Positions 1 to 5,500 of a stretch of DNA of 5,500 nucleotides are shown here, piece by piece. The notes under the pieces were generated by a model that was not told the origin of the DNA, searched no databases, and saw nothing but the letters and a program-made list of their open reading frames with translations. The stretch's first letter is position 1, and each line of letters begins with the position of its first letter. Made by a program: the position numbers and the translations under genes. The stretch comes from Pseudomonadota bacterium (GTDB lineage Bacteria > Pseudomonadota > Alphaproteobacteria > SMXQ01), in contig JADFPK010000134.1 of assembly GCA_022562375.1 (NCBI GenBank), positions 1 through 5,500 of the forward strand, read 5' to 3'.

Positions 1-1
1 G

Positions 2-328
2 AAGCTTCTGTACACCGGAACCAACGACGTCGATGGCGTGACGCTTAATTACACCGTCGGCATCGGCGCCCAGTTGTTCCACGCCCTCGACGCCATGCTC
101 AACCTGACCACGGGATCGGTCGAAAACGAGATCGATTCGCTCGACGATCAAAACACCAAGACCCAGACACGGGTCAAGGAAATGCTGGCGAGGCTCGAGC
201 AACAGCGTCAGGTTCTCATCGACAAGTTCATCGCCATGGAGACGGCGCTGATCATCATGAACCGCATCCTCGATTCGATCAGGGAGGGCTTCGATTCCCT
301 CAAGGCCTTCCAGGCCAATAGGCGATAA
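2..328 (+). CDS. fliD: Flagellar filament cap protein FliD, C-terminal end (partial, 5' end outside window)
   Basis: Only the last 108 residues are present; the frame is open from base 2 to the TAA at 326-328, and the true start lies left of the window. FliD (hook-associated protein 2) forms the cap at the filament tip and guides flagellin folding after export. What is seen is typical of the FliD C-terminal domain: a stretch around GVTLNYTVGIGAQLF (residues 12-26), a DAML helix, a short linker TTGSVENEIDSL, and a long helix rich in Gln, Arg and Glu with heptad-like spacing that carries DKFIAMETAL (about residues 74-83). This matches the usual pattern of a coiled coil followed by F-x-AME near the FliD C-terminus. 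The GTG at 38 is an internal codon, because the family match continues upstream of it. fliS follows after 63 bases, a common pairing. Identification is by recognised motifs, not a search. Confidence 0.87.
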   Translation, partial: KLLYTGTNDVDGVTLNYTVGIGAQLFHALDAMLNLTTGSVENEIDSLDDQNTKTQTRVKEMLARLEQQRQVLIDKFIAMETALIIMNRILDSIREGFDSLKAFQANRR

Positions 329-380
329 ACCATTTCCTAAGCCCAAGGGTGTAAAACAAACCCGCCCATGTCCGATGACC

Positions 381-384
381 GGAG
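381..384 (+). promoter_or_regulatory. Ribosome binding site deciding the fliS start
   Basis: GGAG at 381-384 stands 7 bases before the ATG at 392. The alternative in-frame ATG at 368 has no purine-rich Shine-Dalgarno-like sequence at a useful distance (the bases before it are mostly C and A). This favours 392 as the start. Confidence 0.6.
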
Positions 385-391
385 CCAGAGC

Positions 392-979
392 ATGACCGAG
401 AACGCATCAAGGCAGTACCAGACCCAGCAGATCATGACGGCCTCGCCGGCGATGCTCGTGTTCATGCTGTTCGATAAGGCCATCAGCTCGCTCAACGCGG
501 CGGTCCGGGCGATAGCGGCGAACGACGTGCAAGAACGCTGGCGGAACAACAACCGCGCGATTGCGATCATTTCCCGCCTGCAGATGACCCTGAACATGGA
601 GCTCGGCGGCGAGGTCGCGGAAAATCTCGACCGCCTGTACGGTTTCATGCTCAAGCTCCTGTCGACGGTCGATCCTAACAACGACCCCAAGCCCGCCGAG
701 GACGTGATCAAGCTGCTCGAGCCGCTGCGCGAATCCTGGCGCGAACTCGCCAACCAGGGCGACAAGCCGGCCAGGGAAGCCGCCAAGATCGCCGCCGAGG
801 CAGCCAAGGCCAAGGCCGCAGCCGATGCCAAGACCACCGCCGAGGCCAAGGCCGCCAACGGCGGTAACGGCAACCGGCCCGCGTCCGAGGCCCCGGGCGA
901 AAGCCAGGACCAGGGAGCGGAAACGCCCGAAGGCCCCGATACGCCCAAGGCCCACGAGAGCGTTTCCATTTCCGCATAG
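392..979 (+). CDS. fliS: Flagellar export chaperone FliS with long Ala/Lys-rich C-terminal extension
   Basis: FliS binds the C-terminal disordered part of flagellin in the cytoplasm, prevents premature polymerisation and helps deliver it to the flagellar type III export gate. Residues 1-120 (start 392, 195 aa) follow the family: a Tyr-Gln near the N-terminus (9-10), MTASP (15-19) leading into the first helix with LVFMLFDKAI, then LGGEVAENLDRLY (71-83) and a last helix with VIKLLEPLRESW (105-116). Family members are usually about 120-135 residues. Here a further 75 residues follow: an Ala/Lys/Glu helix-like part (about 125-155), then a Gly/Pro/Glu-rich, probably disordered end. An ATG at 368 would add eight residues but lacks a ribosome binding site. 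No fliT-like gene follows; a terminator does. FliS assignment is firm from motifs; the role of the tail is unknown. Confidence 0.9.
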   Translation: MTENASRQYQTQQIMTASPAMLVFMLFDKAISSLNAAVRAIAANDVQERWRNNNRAIAIISRLQMTLNMELGGEVAENLDRLYGFMLKLLSTVDPNNDPKPAEDVIKLLEPLRESWRELANQGDKPAREAAKIAAEAAKAKAAADAKTTAEAKAANGGNGNRPASEAPGESQDQGAETPEGPDTPKAHESVSISA

Positions 980-991
980 ACTCACGCCCCG

Positions 992-1012
992 CCGCCGCCG
1001 GCCAAGCGGCGG
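992..1012 (+). repeat. GC-rich inverted repeat after fliS
   Basis: CCGCCGC at 992-998 pairs with GCGGCGG at 1006-1012, a 7-base stem with a 7-base loop, starting 12 bases after the fliS stop. No T-run follows, so on its own it is not an intrinsic terminator. It may stabilise the 3' end of the fliS transcript ahead of the terminator at 1030. Because the sequence is a run of CCG triplets in GC-rich DNA, chance formation is possible. Confidence 0.35.
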
Positions 1013-1029
1013 AGGCCTTCAGCGATCGG

Positions 1030-1061
1030 ACCCCGCCAGGATGGACAAAGCGGGGTTTTTT
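1030..1061 (+). terminator. Rho-independent terminator downstream of fliS
   Basis: ACCCCGC at 1030-1036 is the exact reverse complement of GCGGGGT at 1050-1056; the loop is 13 bases and six T follow in a row (1056-1061). It lies about 50 bases after the fliS stop codon and before the gap that precedes fliK. It would end the fliD-fliS transcript and separate it from the hook genes. The long loop makes it somewhat less tight than a textbook case, but a T-run in such GC-rich DNA is a strong sign. Confidence 0.78.
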
Positions 1062-1402
1062 CACATCCAAGCCTGCCGCGGATGAGGCAATTCAGGCACC
1101 AACGACCTCATCCCGCCCGAACGGCCCCTCCAGGTTCAGGTATCCCTTCCGCCACGACACTCCCTTGCCGTACCGGCGTCCCCTCCCCGCCCGGCATAAG
1201 TTGCCCAACTCCTGAGAAGGAATTGCCGACAGGGCAGCGAAATATCTTCCCCCGGGTCCGGGGATTCGAAATTTTATATTGCAGTTCAACAACTTATCCA
1301 CTGGCACGGTATGGCCCGAAGATTGCTCCCCAAAAGGCGTCATTCGCACCGGTATTGCCGGTCGAAACTTTGGATTTGTGTATTTGGTTTGTATTGGAAG
1401 TC
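1062..1402 (+). other. Intergenic region between fliS terminator and fliK, probable leader and promoter region
   Basis: About 340 bases with no convincing gene. The fliK frame stays open back to an ATG at 1082, but that translation (107 extra residues) is unlike the rest of FliK: it holds four Cys where the following 581 residues hold none, and it is rich in Pro, Arg and Ser. Base composition drops from GC-rich to AT-rich between about 1265 and 1400 (for example ATTTTATATT at 1271-1280), as expected of promoter and leader DNA. A small palindromic block, CCCCGG-GT-CCGGGG, lies at 1250-1263. The reverse-strand frame at 1092-1349 shows no recognisable protein. Confidence 0.6.
1344..1358 (+). promoter_or_regulatory. 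Possible sigma-54 (-24/-12) promoter for fliK-flgD-flgE
   Basis: TCGCACC-GGTA-TTGC matches the sigma-54 consensus TGGCACG-N4-TTGC at 9 of 11 fixed positions with exact spacing. The -12 half is perfect, but the usually essential GG of the -24 half reads CG. A start site would fall near 1370, about 33 bases before the fliK ATG. Hook and late basal-body genes in several proteobacteria are known to use sigma-54, which makes the location sensible. The missing G keeps confidence low. The element also overlaps a short inverted repeat ACCGG-TATTG-CCGGT (1348-1362). Confidence 0.3.
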
Positions 1403-3148
1403 ATGGAAATTTCGATCACAGATCTGCTCGTCAAGCCTGAGCAACGTCCGGACCAGCCCAAAGGAAACGCTGTGTCCGCCATGGCGCTGAGTGGCCTTTT
1501 CGGCCAGTTCAGCGACATGATGCGCCAGGCCACGAATGGTGATGCGTTTGCGCCGCCAACCACGCGCGAGCCGGTCTCCGAGAGCCGGGCCGGCACGCGT
1601 GGGACGGGCGAGAGGGCAGCCGAGACCGTCAGAGACGATACCGATAGAAGCGCGGACGCAGTCGGCACCGACAACCGGCCGGCGCCCGCCGATACCCCCT
1701 CGGCAAGAGAAACCGATATCGATGACGGCGCCTCGCGATCCTCCGGCGACGACACCCCGCCCGAGCACGCGGGAACGGACGCCGATGGAAATAAGGACGC
1801 GCCAAACGGGACGGCCGAAGGCGCCAAGTCCGGGACGGACAACCCGGGCCACGCCGCCGAGAACGGTCTTGAGACCGCGGCCGCGGTCAGCGCCGCCATT
1901 ACCCCCGCCGGCATCCTGGATGTCGCCGGCAAGGCCGCCGGGCTCGACCTCATGGCGATCGCCCAGCCCGGAGCGAGCGCGAAGCTGAACAACGGCACCG
2001 CCCTCTCGACGGCGCCCCTTGCCACTCCTGGCGCCGGTTTGGATATCGCCGCCGGCGCGGCTATTACCGATGCCGCCGCCAATGGATCTCCTTCCTTGCC
2101 CGGGACCAATCCGGCGCTTGCGATGCTTACCAACACGCCCCACGCCGAAGCCGCCGATAAGGCCGTGAACGCCGCTCTCGCGAACCTCGCCAACTTAGCC
2201 ACCAACGCCAAGGGATCCGGTGCCGCGGAACAGGCGCTTGCAACCCTCACGGTCCCGGCCAACGCGAAAAGCGCGCTTGTCGATGGCCCTGGACAGGCTC
2301 CGATCAGCATCACGGTCACGGAAGCAACGCCGAATCTCGTGTCCAAACCGAGTGCCATGCTCGTGGCAACCGGTCCGGCGGCCGATGATGCGTCCGTCGC
2401 CGGCGCCAAGGCACAGGCAGGCGGCACCGCCCAGAGCGGCGGGCAACAGGGCGCCAACGCCTCCACCGTCGCCCAGGCCGCGACCGATGCGGCCGGGCTC
2501 GCCAACAATGGCGCCGCCGGCCAGATCCCAAGCGGCGCGGCGACCGCCGGCCTGAACGCCACGGCGGCGGCGTCCTACGGCGTCGCCCAGTCGACCGCCA
2601 ACAGCGGCGCGGTAACGATGGACTCACCGGCGCCGGTTGCTCCCATCGGCGGCGCGGGCTTGGCCCGAACCGCCTCCCCGGTGCAACCCCTGTCGGCCGC
2701 CACCCGCCCGACGCCGGTGACACTGCCGGTCGTCGATCAGTTGGCCGTCCACATCGTCAAGGCGGCGGCAGCGGGCATGGACAAGATCAGCATCACGCTC
2801 AGGCCCGCCGCCCTCGGCCATATCGAAATCCAGCTTGAACTGAGCCATGACGGCCGCATCGCGGCGGTGGTCACCGCCGAGAAATCCGAAACCCTCGAGC
2901 TCTTGCAGCGCGACGCCCGCGGCCTCGAGCGCGCCCTCCAGGAGGCGGGCCTGCGCACGAATTCCGACAGCCTGAACTTCAACCTGCGCGGCGAAGGCAG
3001 CGACGACGGGCAGGAAACGTCCGATCACGCGGCGCCTGAGGCTGATATCCAGGCCGCGATCGAGACGTTGGACGACATACACGCGGCCCAGATGGCCGGC
3101 TACGCGAACGCCCGGGCCGCCCTGGGCGGTGTCGATATCCGCGTCTAA
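1403..3148 (+). CDS. fliK: Flagellar hook-length control protein FliK
   Basis: FliK is an exported molecular ruler: its N-terminal and middle parts sense hook length, and its C-terminal domain contacts FlhB to switch export from hook to filament subunits. From 1403 the protein has 581 residues, long but within the wide range of this family. Residues about 30-440 are low in complexity and rich in Ala, Gly, Thr, Asp and Pro, as usual for the variable ruler part. The conserved C-terminal hook-switch domain spans about 445-530: ISITLRPAALGHIEIQLEL (462-480), then a helix with LLQRDARGLERALQEAGL and LNFNLR (524-529). An acidic and helical tail of about 50 residues follows. The ATG at 1403 is chosen because conserved Cys-free, high-GC coding style begins there and a GGAAG lies just upstream, though only 2 bases away. 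A GTG at 1472 with AGGA at 1462-1465 (6-base spacing) is a rival start. flgD follows 15 bases later. Confidence 0.9.
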   Translation: MEISITDLLVKPEQRPDQPKGNAVSAMALSGLFGQFSDMMRQATNGDAFAPPTTREPVSESRAGTRGTGERAAETVRDDTDRSADAVGTDNRPAPADTPSARETDIDDGASRSSGDDTPPEHAGTDADGNKDAPNGTAEGAKSGTDNPGHAAENGLETAAAVSAAITPAGILDVAGKAAGLDLMAIAQPGASAKLNNGTALSTAPLATPGAGLDIAAGAAITDAAANGSPSLPGTNPALAMLTNTPHAEAADKAVNAALANLANLATNAKGSGAAEQALATLTVPANAKSALVDGPGQAPISITVTEATPNLVSKPSAMLVATGPAADDASVAGAKAQAGGTAQSGGQQGANASTVAQAATDAAGLANNGAAGQIPSGAATAGLNATAAASYGVAQSTANSGAVTMDSPAPVAPIGGAGLARTASPVQPLSAATRPTPVTLPVVDQLAVHIVKAAAAGMDKISITLRPAALGHIEIQLELSHDGRIAAVVTAEKSETLELLQRDARGLERALQEAGLRTNSDSLNFNLRGEGSDDGQETSDHAAPEADIQAAIETLDDIHAAQMAGYANARAALGGVDIRV

Positions 3149-3149
3149 C

Positions 3150-3154
3150 GGGAG
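3150..3154 (+). promoter_or_regulatory. Ribosome binding site of flgD
   Basis: GGGAG at 3150-3154, immediately after the fliK stop codon, sits 9 bases before the flgD ATG at 3164. The tight packing suggests flgD is translated from the same transcript as fliK. Confidence 0.6.
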
Positions 3155-3163
3155 CACGAAGTC

Positions 3164-3844
3164 ATGGAAGTCACCCCGACCAACACGGCGACGACGCCGG
3201 CCCCGGATCCTGGGTCAAACCGCGCGTCGCTGACCGGGGATCTCGAAAGCTTCCTGCTGTTGCTGGTCACCCAGTTGAAGAATCAGGACCCGATGTCACC
3301 CCTGGATTCCAACCAGTTCGCCTCCCAGCTTGCCCAGTTCGCTACCGTCGAGCAGGCCATTAAGACCAACAAGAACCTTGATGATCTGATCGGCATTTCC
3401 AAGGCGGGCCAGGCCGCGGCGGCGGTGAGCTACCTCGGCAAGACGATCGAGGCCGAGGGTGACACCGTGCCGCTCATCGACGGCAAGGCCAAGTATGGCT
3501 ATACGCTGCCAACGAAGGCGATCTCGGTGACACTTGCCATCGCCAACGACCAGGGCAGGGTGGTGTTCTCTACCACCGGCGAGACCGCGACCGGCAAGCA
3601 TGATTTCGTCTGGGACGGCGTAGACAACCAAGGTATTGAGGTTGCGCCCGGCATCTACAGGCTCTTGGTCGGCGCGCTCGACAGCGAGGGCGATCAGATC
3701 CCGGCGAAGACCCGCATCGTTGGCCGCGTCGACGGCGCCGATACCTCCGGCGATACCGTAAATTTGTTGCTCGGCGAGGTCAGCGTACCCCTGGATAAAG
3801 TCCTTTCCGTGAAGGAGACCGAGAGCGCACGGACCAACCCCTAA
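3164..3844 (+). CDS. flgD: Flagellar hook assembly scaffold protein FlgD (hook cap)
   Basis: FlgD is exported and forms the temporary cap at the distal end of the growing hook, where it promotes FlgE polymerisation; it is later replaced by FlgK. The 226-residue product has the family's usual length and order. Residues 27-64 carry the N-terminal hallmark: ESFLLLLVTQLKNQDPMSP (28-46) followed by NQFASQLAQFATVEQ (50-64). After about residue 90 comes the beta-rich part with the FlgD Ig-like and Tudor-like signature: FVWDGVDNQG around W150, then APGIYRLLV, then a G-x-V-D-G loop and LLLGEVSVPLDKVLSV near the end. The N-terminal 25 residues are rich in Thr and Pro, consistent with an unfolded secretion signal. 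It sits 15 bases after fliK and 85 bases before flgE, so the three are probably one operon. Confidence 0.96.
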   Translation: MEVTPTNTATTPAPDPGSNRASLTGDLESFLLLLVTQLKNQDPMSPLDSNQFASQLAQFATVEQAIKTNKNLDDLIGISKAGQAAAAVSYLGKTIEAEGDTVPLIDGKAKYGYTLPTKAISVTLAIANDQGRVVFSTTGETATGKHDFVWDGVDNQGIEVAPGIYRLLVGALDSEGDQIPAKTRIVGRVDGADTSGDTVNLLLGEVSVPLDKVLSVKETESARTNP

Positions 3845-3849
3845 CCACT

Positions 3850-3865
3850 AGGGCCCACCGGCCCT
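3850..3865 (+). repeat. Short inverted repeat between flgD and flgE
   Basis: AGGGCC at 3850-3855 and GGCCCT at 3860-3865 form a perfect 6-base stem with a 4-base loop, starting six bases after the flgD stop codon. No T-run follows, so it should not stop transcription by itself. It could act as an mRNA-stability or processing hairpin that sets flgE levels apart from flgD; that role is inferred. Confidence 0.4.
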
Positions 3866-3899
3866 TGCCCAACCGCCCTCCCCGGCCCTGCAACCGGTG

Positions 3900-3929
3900 A
3901 GGAGACAGGAAGTCTAAAGGAGACAGGAA
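3900..3929 (+). repeat. Direct repeat of 12 bases containing the flgE ribosome binding region
   Basis: AGGAGACAGGAA occurs at 3900-3911 and again at 3918-3929, offset by 18 bases, the second copy ending just before the flgE ATG. Each copy contains an AGGAG Shine-Dalgarno core. The proximal one, extended to AAAGGAG at 3916-3922, is 7 bases from the ATG and is the working ribosome binding site; the distal one is 25 bases away and too far to initiate at this ATG. Confidence 0.8.
3916..3922 (+). promoter_or_regulatory. Strong ribosome binding site of flgE
   Basis: AAAGGAG at 3916-3922 lies 7 bases before the ATG at 3930, close to the ideal match and spacing. It is the best such site in the window, in keeping with the roughly one hundred or more hook subunits needed per flagellum. 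Confidence 0.8.
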
Positions 3930-5500
3930 ATGAGTCTTTACGGTGCAATGTTTTCCGGCGTTTCGGGGCTCGAAGCCCAGAGCCAAAACCTCGGTACGAT
4001 CGCCGACAATATCTCGAACGTGAACACGACCGGTTACAAGGCCACCTTCGCCCGGTTTTCGACCCTGGTGACCCAGCAAGCGACCAAAAACAGCTACTCT
4101 CCTGGCGGCGTGCTGTTCACATCCGTCACCGAAGTCGGACGGCAGGGGCTGTTGCAGTCCTCCGCCTCTCCGACCGACCTCGCCGTTTCCGGCGAAGGGA
4201 TGTTCGTGGTCAACGGGGTGGCGAAGCCGACCTCGTCCGACCCCTATCTCTTCACCCGCGCCGGCGCGTTCGAGCCGGACGAAGTCGGCGATCTGAAGAA
4301 TACGGCGGATTTCTATCTCCAGGGCTGGGCCACCGACGCCGCTGGCGTGCCGATCGCAACGAACACCGCGGTCCTGACCAGCCTCGAGACGGTCAATATC
4401 GGGGGTGTCTCCGGTAGCGCCACCGCCACCTCGGCCATCGAGCTCGGCATCAACCTGCCGGCCACCGCCACCCTCAATTCGACCGAGGTCACCAACGTCC
4501 AGGTCTTCGATTCGCTCGGCGTCTCCCACGATCTGACGTTCACCTGGACCAAATCCAAAGTGAACGAGTGGGACCTGGCGCTCAAGACGCCGACCGGCGC
4601 CTCCACCACCACGCTCGAGGATTCATCGGCCGGAATCTATGCCGCGTCCGGGCGGCTGGATATCGCCTCGGTACCCGCGGACGGTCAGAAGGTCGTCATC
4701 ACCGACGGGACCGAACCCGCGCTCACCTTCGAGTTCGACACCAACTCCTCGGTCACGGGCAGCAACATCGCCGTCGACATCTCATCCTCCACCACGACGA
4801 CCCAGGTGGCGGCGGCGCTGCTGGCGGCCTACCAGAACTATACCGGCCAGTATTCCGGCACCACGGTGTCGAACAACGTCACCACCGCCAGCGGCGATAT
4901 CGGTACATTCACCACGCCGACCCTGACACCGGCCCCCAACGGCGTCACCACGACCGCCAACACGATTCTCACGGCCCTGCTGGATGGCAGCAACAATCTG
5001 GTGGTCACCGTCACCACCACCGGTGGCGCCGGAGCGGAAATCCGTCTCAAGGGCATCGCCGGCCTCAAGTACCAGCTCAACGCCGCCGCCGTTACCTCTG
5101 CCGGCGCCAATTCCGACGATCTGGTCGGCATCGCGGCCAGCAGCACGGTCAAGATCTTCGTCGATGATTCCGGCACCGACATTCTGGTCGGCACCCTGAC
5201 CTTCGCGGCCGCGCCAACGGTCGGCGCCTCCCCCGCGGATGGCGATGAGGGCAACATAACCATCGGTTCCTTCGTCCGCACCAACGATGGGCGCTTCGCC
5301 CAGGGCACCGGCGCGGACACTTCGGCGCTCCTGTTCTCCCAGTCAAGCACGGGCGCCGCGACCGTGATCAACTCCACCGCCGCCGCCGCCATCACCCAGT
5401 CGTCCACAACCTTCACTGTGCCGGCGACGACACTCACAGGCGCGGCCATGACCTTCAATGGCAACGGTACGCCCAAGACCATTAATGTTGCCAACGTAAA
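3930..5500 (+). CDS. flgE: Flagellar hook protein FlgE, large form (partial, 3' end outside window)
   Basis: FlgE polymerises into the hook, the flexible joint between rod and filament. The frame is open from the ATG at 3930 to the window edge: 523 complete codons and no stop. Residues 3-40 show the rod/hook/filament N-terminal helix: GAMFSGVSGLEAQSQNLG (5-22), then IADNISNVNTTGYKA (24-38). The VSGEGMFVV and FTRAGAFE stretches (about 86-115) are typical of the D1 region of hook and rod proteins. The middle hook domain is recognisable as VQVFDSLGVSHDLTFTWTK (190-208) with NEW at about 212-214. Residues about 222-419 then look like an insertion rich in Thr, Ser, Ala and Asn, followed by VGTLTF (420-425), which resembles the resumption of the middle domain. 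At over 523 residues it exceeds the roughly 400-residue enterobacterial FlgE, and the conserved C-terminal helix is still to come. It follows flgD, as usual for this pair. Confidence 0.95.
   Translation, partial: MSLYGAMFSGVSGLEAQSQNLGTIADNISNVNTTGYKATFARFSTLVTQQATKNSYSPGGVLFTSVTEVGRQGLLQSSASPTDLAVSGEGMFVVNGVAKPTSSDPYLFTRAGAFEPDEVGDLKNTADFYLQGWATDAAGVPIATNTAVLTSLETVNIGGVSGSATATSAIELGINLPATATLNSTEVTNVQVFDSLGVSHDLTFTWTKSKVNEWDLALKTPTGASTTTLEDSSAGIYAASGRLDIASVPADGQKVVITDGTEPALTFEFDTNSSVTGSNIAVDISSSTTTTQVAAALLAAYQNYTGQYSGTTVSNNVTTASGDIGTFTTPTLTPAPNGVTTTANTILTALLDGSNNLVVTVTTTGGAGAEIRLKGIAGLKYQLNAAAVTSAGANSDDLVGIAASSTVKIFVDDSGTDILVGTLTFAAAPTVGASPADGDEGNITIGSFVRTNDGRFAQGTGADTSALLFSQSSTGAATVINSTAAAAITQSSTTFTVPATTLTGAAMTFNGNGTPKTINVANV

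Noticed and set aside
337..985. Two reverse-strand frames opposite fliS
   Set aside because: Shadows of the fliS codons; compositions dominated by Ala, Gly, Leu and Arg, with no recognisable motifs.
1275..1280. TATATT as a sigma-70 -10 box upstream of fliK
   Set aside because: The DNA 16-19 bases upstream is CCCCGGGT-like and has no -35 resemblance.
1092..1349. Reverse-strand frame of 85 codons in the fliS-fliK gap
   Set aside because: No family resemblance and no convincing start signal; it covers the AT-rich promoter-like DNA. Random open frame in GC-rich sequence.
1082..1402. N-terminal extension of FliK from the ATG at 1082
   Set aside because: Composition differs from the rest of FliK (four Cys against none), it lies right behind a terminator, and no ribosome binding site is seen before 1082. 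Treated as leader DNA.
2153..2160. GCCGATAA, identical to a sigma-28 -10 element
   Set aside because: No TAAAG-like -35 element at the required distance, and it lies inside fliK coding sequence where Ala-Asp-Lys codons explain it.
1294..2562. Long open frame of 422 codons on the reverse strand opposite fliK
   Set aside because: It is the mirror of Ala/Gly-rich GC-biased coding DNA in fliK, has a low-complexity Ala/Ser/Pro composition, no recognisable domain and runs into the promoter region. The + strand product carries a clear FliK C-terminal domain.
3780..5494. Reverse-strand and other-frame + strand open frames across flgE
   Set aside because: FlgE reads without interruption through the entire stretch with a clear N-terminal signature; the alternatives are Arg/Pro- or Ala/Val-rich shadows.

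Overview
The window is a stretch of a flagellar gene cluster, with every gene on the + strand. The DNA is GC-rich and the codons strongly prefer G or C in the third position. Five genes can be read: the 3' end of fliD (filament cap), fliS (filament export chaperone), fliK (hook-length ruler), flgD (hook-assembly scaffold) and the first 523 codons of flgE (hook protein), which runs off the right edge. High GC and a compact fliK-flgD-flgE order fit a proteobacterium. I lean towards an alphaproteobacterium of the Rhodospirillales type, but that is inference and nothing in the window proves it.

Layout. Bases 2-328 hold the end of fliD, followed about 60 bases later by fliS (392-979). A hairpin with a run of six T (1030-1061) ends this filament-related unit. 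Bases 1062-1402 look non-coding. They become AT-rich towards the right and carry two imperfect sigma-54-like elements, so a promoter for the next unit probably lies here. The hook unit follows: fliK (1403-3148), flgD (3164-3844, 15 bases after fliK) and flgE (from 3930, 85 bases after flgD). The flgD-flgE gap holds a small hairpin without a T-run and a duplicated 12-base block containing the flgE ribosome binding site.

How the genes work together. FlgD caps the growing hook and lets FlgE subunits polymerise. FliK is exported during hook growth, measures its length, and switches the export apparatus (through FlhB) from hook to filament substrates. FliS then keeps flagellin unpolymerised in the cytoplasm for export, and FliD caps the filament. 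The window therefore joins genes acting just before and just after the hook-to-filament switch, with the terminator between the two groups.

Oddities. FliS has an extra tail of about 75 residues rich in Ala, Lys and Glu. FlgE seems to carry an insertion of roughly 200 residues inside its middle domain. The longest fliK reading frame starts 107 codons too early by several criteria. I see no mobile element, CRISPR array, RNA gene or unknown multigene system; this is mainly an ordinary flagellar region with some lineage-specific elaborations.
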